A stretch of 38,391 bases of DNA from contig JAQWBI010000019.1 of NCBI GenBank assembly GCA_028706475.1, forward strand, positions 1-38,391, given 5' to 3'. This document shows positions 1-7,805 of this stretch, one piece after another (position 1 is the stretch's first letter; each line of letters opens with the position of its first letter). A program made the position numbers and the translations under genes. Below the pieces are notes generated by a model. That model saw only the letters and a list, made by a program, of their open reading frames with translations, was not told the DNA's origin and did not search any database. Origin of the DNA: Candidatus Cloacimonadota bacterium (GTDB lineage: Bacteria; Cloacimonadota; Cloacimonadia; Cloacimonadales; Cloacimonadaceae).

Positions 1-220
1 GTTCATCTATTATCGCATAACCGATGTCTTGAATATCTGCATCAATCAAATCATCCAATATAAACGAAGACCCAGTATTGAAGAACGACGAGACCAATGG
101 CAAATCAAAATTAGGCTCGATTAAAAATGGGGGAATGCCAGCAGGAATAATCATTGACAAACAAACATGGATGAAAATAGGTGGAATACTAATGAAAACA
201 CTCAGGAGCATAAAACAGCT
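1..220. other. Left-edge region, possible partial gene
   Basis: No gene can be firmly assigned here. Two open frames enter from the left edge. On the minus strand a frame starting with ATG at 154 runs off the edge and would give an acidic, hydrophobic N-terminus (starts MIIPAGIPPFLIEP) with no visible ribosome binding site. On the plus strand a frame from base 2 to a TAA at 122-124 would give about 40 basic C-terminal residues rich in CGA and AGG arginine codons, which the neighbouring genes use little. Neither matches a family I recognise. A TTGACA at 154-159 could be a -35 element for the downstream operon, but no good -10 follows at the right distance. Confidence 0.3.
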
Positions 221-1174
221 ATGAAGAACATACTTGTGATCGGTGCAGCCGGACAAATCGGATCGGAGCTCGTCCCCTATCTCAGAAAGATTTATGGAGA
301 TCAACACGTTGTTGCCACCTTCAACCACACTCCCCTTCCTGCAAACATCATGGAAGCCGGACCTTCCGCAAAAGTGAACTCCACTGACGGCATTTGTCTG
401 AATGAAGTGGTAAAGAAGCATAGTATTGACACTATTTTTAACCTGGTGGCAGTTCTTTCAGCCAAGGGCGAAGCCAATCCCGCCCAGAGCTGGAAGATCA
501 ATATGGACACAGTATTCAACTGCCTCGAGATTATGAAGGAAGTGCGCGGTGCGGTATTCACCCCGTCTTCAATCGGTGCTTTCGGCCCCACAACTCCGTT
601 GGATCATACTCCGCAGGATACCATCATGAGGCCCACAACTATATACGGGATCTCCAAAGTAGCAGGAGAACTCCTGAGCGATTATTACTACTTGAAATAT
701 GGCGTGGATGCCCGCGGTCTCAGATATCCCGGCATCATCTCGAACGTTACTCTTCCAGGAGGAGGAACTACCGACTACGCAGTAGAAATCTATTATGAGG
801 CAATCAAGCAAAAACGTTATGTGTGCAATCTCCCCGCTGGAACTTTCCTGGATATGATGTATATGCCCGATGCACTGCGCTGCGCTGTTGAGCTGATGGA
901 AGCTGATCCTGCCAAATTGATCCACAGAAACTGTTTCAACGTAACCGCCATGAGCTTCGATCCAGAGATCATCGCTGCCGCCATCCGTAAGTACATTCCG
1001 GATTTTGTACTTGAATACAAAGTGGATCCCATCAAGAAAGCCATTGCCGATAGCTGGCCAAACTGCATGGACGATTCTGCCGCTCGTGAAGAATGGGGCT
1101 GGAAACCAGAATACGATCTGGACAGCATGACCAAGGATATGATCGAGAAAGTATCAGCTAAGCTGAAGAAATAG
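221..1174 (+). CDS. L-threonine 3-dehydrogenase, SDR (epimerase-like) type
   Basis: This 317-aa protein is an NAD-dependent enzyme of the extended short-chain dehydrogenase family, predicted to oxidise L-threonine to 2-amino-3-ketobutyrate in the cytoplasm. The N-terminus carries the Rossmann glycine motif GAAGQIG (residues 8-14). The catalytic Tyr-x3-Lys is YGISK (Tyr142, Lys146) with the upstream Ser in TPSSIGAFGP. The substrate-side stretch RYPGIISNVTLPGGGTTDY and the WGWKPEYDLD ending are typical of short-chain threonine dehydrogenases and differ from sugar epimerases. I chose ATG 221 because AGGAG at 204-208 precedes it and the protein then begins directly at the first beta strand; a longer frame from 167 adds a polar, unlikely N-terminus. 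It is first in an operon with the next two genes (8- and 5-bp gaps). A sugar-nucleotide epimerase is the main alternative. Confidence 0.88.
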   Translation: MKNILVIGAAGQIGSELVPYLRKIYGDQHVVATFNHTPLPANIMEAGPSAKVNSTDGICLNEVVKKHSIDTIFNLVAVLSAKGEANPAQSWKINMDTVFNCLEIMKEVRGAVFTPSSIGAFGPTTPLDHTPQDTIMRPTTIYGISKVAGELLSDYYYLKYGVDARGLRYPGIISNVTLPGGGTTDYAVEIYYEAIKQKRYVCNLPAGTFLDMMYMPDALRCAVELMEADPAKLIHRNCFNVTAMSFDPEIIAAAIRKYIPDFVLEYKVDPIKKAIADSWPNCMDDSAAREEWGWKPEYDLDSMTKDMIEKVSAKLKK

Positions 1175-1182
1175 GACAAGAT

Positions 1183-2181
1183 ATGTTGAAGATCGGCGTA
1201 GTAGGCGTTGGGCACTTGGGACAGCATCATGCCCGCAAGTTTATGGCAATGGACAATGCCGTCCTGGCTGGTATCTACGATGCTAAAAGCAGCCGTGCCA
1301 AGGAAATAGCCAAGACCTTGTCTGTACATAGATTTGAAAGCTACGATGCACTGCTCGATGCCTGCGATGCCATCGATATCGCCGCCACCACCACCGCTCA
1401 TTATGAACTGGCATTAAAAGCTTTGCAAGCCGGAAAGCACATATTTTTGGAAAAGCCAATTACCAGCAAACTGGAAGAAGCCAAAGAGCTTCTGGAATTG
1501 GCAGACAGCAATAAGCTGAAGATTCAGGTGGGGCATATTGAGCGTTTCAATCCTGTAGTCATGAAAGTAGAGAATGAGATCAAAGATCCGGTATTCATAG
1601 AGTCCACCCGCATCTCCACTTTCCATAGCCGTGGCACGGATGTTCCAGTGGTACTGGATGTAATGATTCACGATATTGACCTCATCCTCAGCTTTGTGCA
1701 TAGTCCCATCAAGCATATTCATGCTTCCGGAATAGGTGTTCTCACACCTTCGATAGACATTGCCAATGCCCGTATCGAGTTTGAAAACGGCGCCATAGCA
1801 AACGTGACTTCATCCAGGGTATCTCTGAAGCAGGAACGTAAAATCCGCTTCTTTCAAAAGGATTGTTACATCACGCTTGATTTTCAGTCCAAGCAAGCCA
1901 AGGTTATAAAAAAGAGCCCTCATGTGATGAAGTATCTGCCCAAGATCATGATGGGCGCTACCGATATTGATCCCACCAAGCTGGTGGATCAAAACTTATT
2001 CGATTGTGCAGACAGCCCCAAGGACGCCCTGTCTATGGAGCTGGAATCCTGGGTAAATGCCATTCTTACGGATACAAAACCGATAGTTGACGGTCATGCC
2101 GGCGCTAACGCCCTGGAAGTAGCGGAACAAATAATCCAGATTATCAACGAACAGCTAAAGAAGAGTAAAATCAAGGTTTAA
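1183..2181 (+). CDS. Gfo/Idh/MocA family NAD(P)-dependent oxidoreductase
   Basis: This 332-aa cytoplasmic oxidoreductase has an N-terminal Rossmann fold, GVVGVGHLGQHHARKF (residues 5-20), and the family's catalytic EKP motif in HIFLEKPI (Glu90-Lys91-Pro92). The C-terminal alpha/beta domain includes GHIERFNPVV and the HDIDLILSF helix, which holds the usual active-site histidine. The family oxidises or reduces hydroxyls of sugars, inositols and nucleotide sugars; the substrate here cannot be read from sequence. The overall look resembles UDP-GlcNAc 3-dehydrogenases (GnnA type) used for amino-lipid A, but no partner aminotransferase or lpx gene lies beside it, so that is only a suggestion. The start at 1183 has AGGA seven bases upstream, and the gene is co-transcribed between the threonine dehydrogenase and AsnRS. 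Confidence 0.85.
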   Translation: MLKIGVVGVGHLGQHHARKFMAMDNAVLAGIYDAKSSRAKEIAKTLSVHRFESYDALLDACDAIDIAATTTAHYELALKALQAGKHIFLEKPITSKLEEAKELLELADSNKLKIQVGHIERFNPVVMKVENEIKDPVFIESTRISTFHSRGTDVPVVLDVMIHDIDLILSFVHSPIKHIHASGIGVLTPSIDIANARIEFENGAIANVTSSRVSLKQERKIRFFQKDCYITLDFQSKQAKVIKKSPHVMKYLPKIMMGATDIDPTKLVDQNLFDCADSPKDALSMELESWVNAILTDTKPIVDGHAGANALEVAEQIIQIINEQLKKSKIKV

Positions 2182-2186
2182 GAAAC

Positions 2187-3482
2187 ATGCAAGATATATT
2201 TGTAAAGGACATTGCCCGCCATGCAGGCACAGAAGTGCGTCTGAAAGGTTGGGTGCGAAACATGCGTCACAGTGGCAAATTGCTCTTCATCATCTTTCGT
2301 GATGGTAGCGGAGAAGTGCAAGCCGTAGCTTTCAAGCCAGAATTGGGAGATGAAGCTTTTGAGGAGGCCAAACGCCTTACACTTGAATCCAGTGTCATCC
2401 TTACCGGTATCCCCAAAGAGCATCAAAAAAAAGCTGGGGAATATGAACTGGCCATCACTGGGTTGGAGATCGTCCAAATCGCCGATGAATACCCCATCAG
2501 CAAGAAAGAACACGGCCCCGATTTCCTGCTTTCCAATCGTCATCTCTGGATCCGTTCCCCCAAACAATGGGCGATCCTGAGGATTCGTCATACTGTGTAT
2601 TATGCCATCTGTGAATACCTGAACGACAATAACTTCTTCCGCTTTGATTCTCCCATTCTTACACCCAATGCTTGTGAAGGGACTACCACTCTGTTTGAAC
2701 TGGAATATTTTGACGAAGGTATGGCATATTTGTCTCAGAGCGGACAATTGTACCTGGAAACTGGCATTATGAGCTTGGGCCGAGTATATGACTTTGGCCC
2801 GGTCTTCCGCGCTGAACGCTCCAAAACCCGCAAGCATCTCACTGAATTCTGGATGATGGATGCTGAGGCAGCATATGTGGAACATGAAGAGAATATGGCC
2901 ATTCAAGAAGGTCTGATTCGCCACGTAATCCGCAAAGTACTTGCCACCTGTGATAAGGAATTGGACATCTTGGAACGGGATAAAGAGCAACTGAAAGCAG
3001 CGGATGCGCCTTTCAAACGCATGACGCATTATGAAGCGATTGAGTATCTTCGTTCCAAGGGTAGCGAGATCGATCACAACAGCGATCTGGGAGCGGCTGA
3101 TGAAGTTATGCTCACCGAAGGTTCCGCAGTGCCGATCTTCATAGAAAGATGGCCCAAAGCAATAAAGGCTTTCTACATGCGTCGCGCTCCTGAAGATGAA
3201 AATCTGGTTCTGGGCAGTGATCTTATTGCTCCTGAAGGTTTTGGAGAGATTATCGGTGGTAGTGAGCGTGAAACCGATTACGAAGCGCTCCTCTCCCGCA
3301 TGAAAGAAGAAAAGATGGATCTGGAAGCATATCAATGGTTTCTTGACCTTCGTAAATACGGTTCTGTGCCCCATAGTGGTTTCGGTATCGGCTTGGAACG
3401 GCTGGTCACATGGATGAGCGGCACCCATCACATCCGAGAAACCATACCATTCCCAAGGATGATCTATCGCATCTATCCTTGA
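2187..3482 (+). CDS. asnS: Asparaginyl-tRNA synthetase
   Basis: This 431-aa class IIb aminoacyl-tRNA synthetase charges tRNA-Asn. The N-terminal OB-fold anticodon-binding domain (about residues 1-110) includes VRLKGWVRNMRHSGKLLFI. The catalytic domain shows motif 2 as FGPVFRAERS followed by KHLTEFWMMDAEAAY, the AsnRS rather than AspRS form, and motif 3 as GFGIGLERLVTWM with the terminal HIRETIPFPR signature. Length fits the compact AsnRS class. An AAGG ten bases upstream of ATG 2187 serves as ribosome binding site inside the end of the previous gene. It is the last gene of its operon, and an intrinsic terminator follows the stop codon. The minus strand is open for 417 codons over this gene, which is only a coding shadow. 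Confidence 0.95.
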   Translation: MQDIFVKDIARHAGTEVRLKGWVRNMRHSGKLLFIIFRDGSGEVQAVAFKPELGDEAFEEAKRLTLESSVILTGIPKEHQKKAGEYELAITGLEIVQIADEYPISKKEHGPDFLLSNRHLWIRSPKQWAILRIRHTVYYAICEYLNDNNFFRFDSPILTPNACEGTTTLFELEYFDEGMAYLSQSGQLYLETGIMSLGRVYDFGPVFRAERSKTRKHLTEFWMMDAEAAYVEHEENMAIQEGLIRHVIRKVLATCDKELDILERDKEQLKAADAPFKRMTHYEAIEYLRSKGSEIDHNSDLGAADEVMLTEGSAVPIFIERWPKAIKAFYMRRAPEDENLVLGSDLIAPEGFGEIIGGSERETDYEALLSRMKEEKMDLEAYQWFLDLRKYGSVPHSGFGIGLERLVTWMSGTHHIRETIPFPRMIYRIYP

Positions 3483-3496
3483 TACTCAATATATTG

Positions 3497-3547
3497 CTTT
3501 GCCATGCATGAAGGCAAATGTATGGCAAGGCTTGTTTTTTCTTTTTT
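3497..3547 (+). terminator. Rho-independent terminator after asnS
   Basis: A 13-bp stem with two wobble pairs (3497-3509 with 3518-3530, arm CTTTGCCATGCAT) closes an 8-base loop and is followed by a T-rich tail with T6 at 3535-3540 and another T6 at 3542-3547. It lies 15 bases after the asnS stop and ends the first operon. Confidence 0.88.
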
Positions 3548-3553
3548 ACACCC

Positions 3554-3584
3554 TTGCTTCAATAGCGCTTAATACGTTTATAAA
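3554..3584 (+). promoter_or_regulatory. Putative sigma-70-type promoter for the aminotransferase gene
   Basis: TTGCTT at 3554-3559 and TTTATA at 3577-3582 are separated by 17 bases; the overlapping TATAAA at 3579-3584 is an alternative -10. The site lies between the asnS terminator and the ATG at 3608, where a new promoter is needed. Confidence 0.45.
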
Positions 3585-3607
3585 TAAAGCATATAGAGGA
3601 TAGAAAG

Positions 3608-4819
3608 ATGATTAAAGAAAAGATTAATCATACTACAAGAACCATGAAGTCATCCATGATCCGTGAATTGGTGGCCAGCACTCGCGATATCGAGGGCTTA
3701 ATCTCCTTTGCGGGAGGCTTTCCATCTCCAAAAACCTTCCCAGTAGAAATCATGAGAGACTTGTACAGCAAAGTAATCCGTGATGAAGGCTCCAGTGTGC
3801 TGCAATACGGTGCCAGTGAAGGCGATCCCGTGCTAAAGAAGGAACTGCTGAAGTGGGAAGGATACGACATTAGTCCGTCTCAAATGCTGATTACAGCAGG
3901 TTCAACTAACGGAATATACTATATAACGCGTGCTCTGGCAGATCCAGGCGATGTCATTATCTGCGAAGCACCCAGTTTCTTGGGAACTTTGGTTGCTTTT
4001 GAGGCCACTGGAGCAGAACTGGTTGGAGTCCCTTTGGATCAGGAAGGCTTGGATATAAACATCCTGCAAAGTAAAGTAGAAGAGCTGCACCACCTGGGTA
4101 AGAAGGTGAAACTAATCTATACCATTCCAGATTTTCATAATCCTGCAGGGCTCACCATGAGCCTGTCAAGACGCAAGGCATTGATAGAGTATGCCATTGC
4201 CATGCAGATTCCGATATTGGAGGATAATCCCTATTCCCGCTTGCGTTTCAGCGGTGAAGCCCTACCCACTTTATACAACATCGCCACGAAAGACTATATG
4301 AATCACGAAGTGGTAACTGAAGTAGTATCCTTTTCCAAGATACTGGGTCCTGGCTTGAGACTTGCTTTTGTGAAAGGCGATAAGACTCTGATAGAGCGGA
4401 TGTGTTCCTGGCAACAGAAAGTAAATATTGCTCCAGATAATGTATCCCAAAGGATCGCAGCCAGATTCCTCGAAGCCGGACACATGGAATCCCATCTCGC
4501 CAAGTGCTGCGATTTCTATAGACCATATCTGCAAAAAATGCTGGATGCCATGGCACAATACTTGCCTTCCTACATTCAATACACAAAGCCGGAAGGCGGT
4601 ATCTTCACGTGGCTTCGACTTCCGGAAGATATGAATGCTGATGAGCTGTTTGAGCAAGCCAAAGCCAAAAAAGTTAGTTTTATCCCCGGCAGCAAGTTCT
4701 ATCCCAGCGGTCAGGAGAAGTACAATGCTCTCAGGCTCAATTTCAGCTTCAGTACAATGGAGCAAATCGACCAAGGCATGAGCAGCCTTGGAAAACTGAT
4801 GGAAGACTTTTATACTTGA
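3608..4819 (+). CDS. PLP-dependent aminotransferase, class I/II (2-aminoadipate/aromatic type)
   Basis: This 403-aa cytoplasmic fold-type I aminotransferase has the PLP Schiff-base lysine in SFSKILGPGLRLAF (Lys244), the ring-stacking and PLP-binding region TAGSTNGIYY, the IPDFHNPAG stretch that binds the cofactor O3' and substrate, and the C-terminal carboxylate-binding arginine in ALRLNFSF. The opening, ISFAGGFPSPKTFP followed by LQYGASEGDP, is characteristic of the LysN/ARO8-like branch that also forms the catalytic half of MocR regulators. No DNA-binding domain is present here. These enzymes accept 2-aminoadipate, leucine or aromatic amino acids with 2-oxoglutarate, so the exact substrate stays open. 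The gene is a single unit between its own promoter and the one that overlaps its stop codon. Confidence 0.85.
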   Translation: MIKEKINHTTRTMKSSMIRELVASTRDIEGLISFAGGFPSPKTFPVEIMRDLYSKVIRDEGSSVLQYGASEGDPVLKKELLKWEGYDISPSQMLITAGSTNGIYYITRALADPGDVIICEAPSFLGTLVAFEATGAELVGVPLDQEGLDINILQSKVEELHHLGKKVKLIYTIPDFHNPAGLTMSLSRRKALIEYAIAMQIPILEDNPYSRLRFSGEALPTLYNIATKDYMNHEVVTEVVSFSKILGPGLRLAFVKGDKTLIERMCSWQQKVNIAPDNVSQRIAARFLEAGHMESHLAKCCDFYRPYLQKMLDAMAQYLPSYIQYTKPEGGIFTWLRLPEDMNADELFEQAKAKKVSFIPGSKFYPSGQEKYNALRLNFSFSTMEQIDQGMSSLGKLMEDFYT

Positions 4820-4844
4820 CGGCAAACGTGCAGCGCGCTATATT
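4816..4844 (+). promoter_or_regulatory. Strong sigma-70-like promoter overlapping the aminotransferase stop codon
   Basis: TTGACG (4816-4821) and TATATT (4839-4844) are exactly 17 bases apart. The -35 element contains the upstream stop codon. Transcription would start near 4851, giving a leader of about 25 bases before the small exported protein gene. Confidence 0.7.
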
Positions 4845-4875
4845 GTATTCAGATAGCCTGAAAGGAGTATCTACC

Positions 4876-5301
4876 ATGAAAAACGTACTTATAACTATAC
4901 TAATGCTAAGTCTGATCATTCCGGCAATGGCTACATACAATCTGCCGCGACCCAACCTGAATCCCTTTACAATCAATAACCCTGTGCTGCAGAATCTCAA
5001 GATGTCCCATTCCATGGGCTTTGAAGCTGGAAGCAGCTCAACCGGAAGGGGTTATTATCTTTCGCGATATACAAATCATATGAAGTATCAGTTCAGCCCC
5101 AAATTGGAACTTGACCTAGATCTGAACTTCGTGAATTTAGGTACTATGAACAGTTCTAGCAAATTCACTTTGAACGATGATAACAAGAATAAAGTGCTGC
5201 CGGAGTTTTCCTTGCGTTATAAACCCAACGATTCAATGAGTTTCGAGATCCGAATGAGCCAGGGTCTGCTGATGCAACAGAGTTTCTGGTACGATAAATA
5301 A
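4876..5301 (+). CDS. Small exported protein, probably outer-membrane associated
   Basis: This 141-aa protein begins with a typical signal peptide (MKNVLITILMLSLIIPAMA, cleavage near residue 19). I recognise no family. The mature part has alternating polar and hydrophobic strands, for example LELDLDLNFVNL and MSFEIRMSQGLL, as in short beta-barrel or beta-sandwich outer-membrane proteins. ATG 4876 is chosen because AAAGGAG at 4861-4867 is well placed; an upstream in-frame ATG at 4816 lies inside the promoter and would destroy the signal peptide. It has a strong promoter and is followed 17 bases later by the prepilin peptidase gene, so it may be exported envelope material linked to pilus biogenesis. 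That link rests on position alone. Confidence 0.72.
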   Translation: MKNVLITILMLSLIIPAMATYNLPRPNLNPFTINNPVLQNLKMSHSMGFEAGSSSTGRGYYLSRYTNHMKYQFSPKLELDLDLNFVNLGTMNSSSKFTLNDDNKNKVLPEFSLRYKPNDSMSFEIRMSQGLLMQQSFWYDK

Positions 5302-5318
5302 TAAGGAGACTTACCGGT

Positions 5319-6086
5319 TTGAACATAGTAATACTCATCTTATTAGCTGTCATAGGCGCTGCTTTGGGCAGCTTTTTTAATGTGATTATCTACCGCTTGC
5401 CCAGAAAACAGTCCATAGTATATCCACCGTCACACTGTGGAGAATGCAACAAACCAATACCCTTCTATTTGAACATCCCGATAGCAAGCTATATAATACT
5501 GCGCGGAAAGTGCAAGTATTGTGGCGCTTCCATCCATTGGCACCACTTTTTGGTAGAGCTTTTAACACCCATTATCCTCATGTTGCTGTTCGTTCAATAC
5601 GGCTACGATGGGCAGTATATGCTCTTTTTCAAGTATTCAGTGTTGTGCCTGTTTCTGATCCCGATATTCTTCATAGATGCTTTCCATCAGATCATCCCCC
5701 ACAAGCTTTCTATACCGCTAATTCCCTTGGGACTGATCTTTGCGCTGATCCCGGGTAACGACATCACGATCCTGGAATCAGGCATTACTGCTGCCATCAT
5801 ATTCTGCTTTCTGGTTTTTATCGCCTATGCTTATCGGTTTGCAAGGAAGGCAGATGGTCTGGGAGGCGGAGACATTTGGCTTCTGACCGGTATATCTACC
5901 TTCATGGGGCTGATCAGTATGCCATACTTGATCCTGGTATCGGCTGTGTTGGGAATCGTCTATTTCTTTATATTTGTGCGAAACAAGGAACAAGGCTTTG
6001 CCTTCGGGACATTCATAGCAGTTACCACTATCTTGTTGTCACTCTTGGGATCTTCCCAGATGCTGGCGAACTTGCCATTTTTCTAG
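5319..6086 (+). CDS. pilD: Type IV prepilin leader peptidase (A24 family)
   Basis: This 255-aa inner-membrane aspartic protease should cleave, and possibly N-methylate, type IV prepilins and pseudopilins. Residues 1-90 form the family's N-terminal domain, with two zinc-binding pairs (Cys40/Cys43 in CGECNKPI and Cys65/Cys68 in CKYCGASIHW). The two catalytic aspartates are Asp120 in FFIDAFHQIIP and Asp185 in the GLGGGD motif. Several hydrophobic segments span the membrane. The start is a TTG at 5319 with AAGGAG at 5303-5308, and it gives the expected short N-terminus before the first helix. The gene is separated from the pilus operon by more than 15 kb but is the only visible processing enzyme for the pilin-like proteins there. 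No methyltransferase activity can be judged from sequence. Confidence 0.93.
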   Translation: MNIVILILLAVIGAALGSFFNVIIYRLPRKQSIVYPPSHCGECNKPIPFYLNIPIASYIILRGKCKYCGASIHWHHFLVELLTPIILMLLFVQYGYDGQYMLFFKYSVLCLFLIPIFFIDAFHQIIPHKLSIPLIPLGLIFALIPGNDITILESGITAAIIFCFLVFIAYAYRFARKADGLGGGDIWLLTGISTFMGLISMPYLILVSAVLGIVYFFIFVRNKEQGFAFGTFIAVTTILLSLLGSSQMLANLPFF

Positions 6087-6549
6087 TGTCATGCCAAGCT
6101 TGGTGTGGTAATCTCCGTATTGCCACAGCGACCGAAGGAAGCTATTGAATCCTTCTCCTCATATCCTTTGTTCTATACAATGTTGAAGCTGATATCAAGG
6201 TGTTATCATCCTGTGTTCACTCGATGATAACCCGACAATATCAGGTTCATGTATAGATAATCGGAAGAGGAATCAGCTCAGATAATGCGATTGGATTACA
6301 TTTGACCTTTTATATCTTCATGTATACCTGTATGTTTCAGTCAAATGGAATTCAATAGCAGGAGAGGATTCTATGCATTGCCCAAAGTCCAAGCCACCTC
6401 TTCACTTTTTTAACAGATACATATAGCATAGGTGTCTTGCACTCCGTGCATTATTTGGGTTCAAACATCAGGTTCGATGGTGATGAATATATGCTCCTCG
6501 GAGTTTGTATCTCAGATCCGGTAGTTGATGAACCGTTACGAAGATATAC
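6087..6549. other. Gene-poor convergent intergenic region
   Basis: This 463-bp stretch lies between the prepilin peptidase stop (+) and the flavin reductase stop (-). It contains the first copy of the 64-bp palindromic repeat. A tiny frame at about 6374-6424 has a purine-rich AGGAGAGG upstream but would encode only 16 residues and is not called as a gene. TTGACC at about 6303 with TATACC nearby is too closely spaced (15 bases) to call a promoter. No canonical terminator with a T-run was found for either flanking gene. Confidence 0.6.
6185..6248. repeat. 64-bp imperfect palindromic repeat, copy 1
   Basis: The whole 64-bp unit is symmetric about one centre. GTTATCATC (18th-26th base) pairs perfectly with GATGATAAC (39th-47th), CTGATAT pairs with ATATCAG further out, and GTG/CAC sit at the tip. 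It aligns without gaps to the second copy at 16147-16210 with 47 of 64 identical bases, including a 15-base identical block, TCACTCGATGATAAC. No T-run follows, so it does not look like an intrinsic terminator. It begins 98 bases after the prepilin peptidase stop. Confidence 0.75.
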
Positions 6550-7029
6550 CTAACTCTTGGAATAAAAGAAGAGTTCGGCCTCGTCGTTGCTCCAACTGTA
6601 TTTCACTTCGCCCACATAGATAGTGTGATCACCGCTTTTTACTTGCGAGACAACCTCACATTCAAAGCAGGCGACAGCATCTTTGAGAATGGGTAATTTG
6701 TGAAGCTTACCTGGAAAAGACTCAACCTTTCCAGCAGCAAATTTGTCGATATCTCTGCCGCTTTGAGAACCTGCTAAGGTTAAAAGCGTTTTTTGAGTGG
6801 AAGCGGGAAATACAAGATTGAAGTATCTGTTTTCTTGCAGACATTCATAGGAATAGCGGCTGTGTCCGATTGAAATCGCAAACATAGGTGGTGCAATTGA
6901 AGTTCTCATGAACCATTCCAAAGTTATCAGATTGAAGCTGTTATCCGGTTTTACCGTAACCGCCATGGCAACCTTGGAAGGCAAATGAACTTTGGCATAT
7001 GCTTCCGGCAGATTGTGGATTCTCATCAT
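6550..7029 (-). CDS. Flavin reductase-like FMN-binding protein
   Basis: This 159-aa protein belongs to the flavin reductase-like split-barrel family. Family features include the N-terminal AMAVTVKPDNSFNLITLEWFMRTS-type stretch, where the Thr/Ser after MRT contacts the FMN phosphate, GHSRYSYECLQENRYFNLVFPAS and the LAGSQSGRDIDKF segment. It probably binds FMN and reduces flavin with NAD(P)H in the cytoplasm; the electron acceptor is unknown. The start was placed at 7029 because AAGGAG lies ten bases upstream and the first strand then begins correctly; a frame extending to 7119 adds an improbable N-terminus across the promoter. It is monocistronic and diverges from the GNAT gene. Confidence 0.82.
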   Translation of the reverse strand: MMRIHNLPEAYAKVHLPSKVAMAVTVKPDNSFNLITLEWFMRTSIAPPMFAISIGHSRYSYECLQENRYFNLVFPASTQKTLLTLAGSQSGRDIDKFAAGKVESFPGKLHKLPILKDAVACFECEVVSQVKSGDHTIYVGEVKYSWSNDEAELFFYSKS

Positions 7030-7065
7030 CGCTGAATAACTCCTTATGCTTGGCTTGATAATGAT

Positions 7066-7094
7066 AATATAAAACGAAATGCTCATGTGAACAA
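7066..7094 (-). promoter_or_regulatory. Putative promoter for the flavin reductase gene
   Basis: Read on the minus strand, TTGTTC (7089-7094) and TATATT (7066-7071) are 17 bases apart, with AAGGAG and the ATG about 30 bases downstream. Confidence 0.5.
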
Positions 7095-7199
7095 GCGGAC
7101 AGGAAAAACGGGTTGCCATCTATGATGATCCTGCACAATATGCTTGACAGAATAAGGGCATTTGGCAGATTGATTGCAAAGACATACAAGGAATATGAT

Positions 7200-7805
7200 A
7201 TGAAATACTTTCGAAAAATGACCGGTGAAAAATGCTTCCTATCCCCCGTTTCTTTGGAAGATGTGGAGCGTTACACAGAATGGGTCAACGACCTTGAAAT
7301 TGGGCAATTTGTGCTGTTTTCTTCCACTGTTTTTGATGTCGATAAAGAGCGCACGGCCTTGCAGGATTTGATGAAAAACAGTGTGATCTTTGCCATCGTG
7401 GAGAAGGATACTAACAAAGTGATAGGGAATTGCGGATTGCATTTAGTGAACAATGTCCACCGCCATGCTCAATTCGGCATCTTTATCGGTGAAAAGACCT
7501 ATTGGAATCAAGGAATTGGCTCTGAAGCCACATCTCTGATCCTGGATTATGGCTTCAATATAATGAATCTGAACAATATCAGTCTGGAAGTGGTGGATTA
7601 CAACAAGCGAGCCATAAAATGCTATGAAAAGGTAGGATTCAAGTTTGTGGGCAGACGCCGTAAATACAACTTTATGGCAGGCGAATACCACGATGCCCTC
7701 ATCTACGACATCCTTGCCGAAGATTTCCAGAGCCCTTATGTGAAGAAAACGTTCGACTACTCCATTAGTGACGAAGCTGGGCACAGCAAGATATCCATTG
7801 TCTGA
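7200..7805 (+). CDS. GNAT acetyltransferase, RimJ/RimL type
   Basis: This 201-aa cytoplasmic enzyme transfers an acetyl group from acetyl-CoA to an amine. The RimJ/RimL-like order is visible: MTGEKCFLSPVSLEDVERY at the N-terminus, then IGNCGLHLVNNVHRHAQFGIFIG, the acetyl-CoA pyrophosphate loop as WNQGIGSEA, and the late motif NKRAIKCYEKVGFKFVGRRR. The acceptor could be a ribosomal protein N-terminus, an antibiotic or a sugar nucleotide amine and cannot be told from sequence. ATG 7200 has AAGGA seven bases upstream; a longer frame from 7113 runs through the upstream promoter region. Its TGA overlaps the ATG of holB by one base, so the two genes are translationally coupled. Confidence 0.82.
   Translation: MKYFRKMTGEKCFLSPVSLEDVERYTEWVNDLEIGQFVLFSSTVFDVDKERTALQDLMKNSVIFAIVEKDTNKVIGNCGLHLVNNVHRHAQFGIFIGEKTYWNQGIGSEATSLILDYGFNIMNLNNISLEVVDYNKRAIKCYEKVGFKFVGRRRKYNFMAGEYHDALIYDILAEDFQSPYVKKTFDYSISDEAGHSKISIV

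Noticed and set aside
2-124. Plus-strand C-terminal fragment at the left edge
   Set aside because: Only about 40 codons, rich in arginine codons little used by the neighbours, and an equally open minus-strand frame overlaps it; no family match, so neither is called as a gene.
2178-3431. 417-codon open frame on the minus strand
   Set aside because: It is antisense to asnS, whose product has all class II synthetase motifs; the antisense translation resembles no family and lacks a ribosome binding site.
6374-6424. 16-codon frame with good Shine-Dalgarno
   Set aside because: Too short, with no conservation evidence and no promoter with proper spacing.
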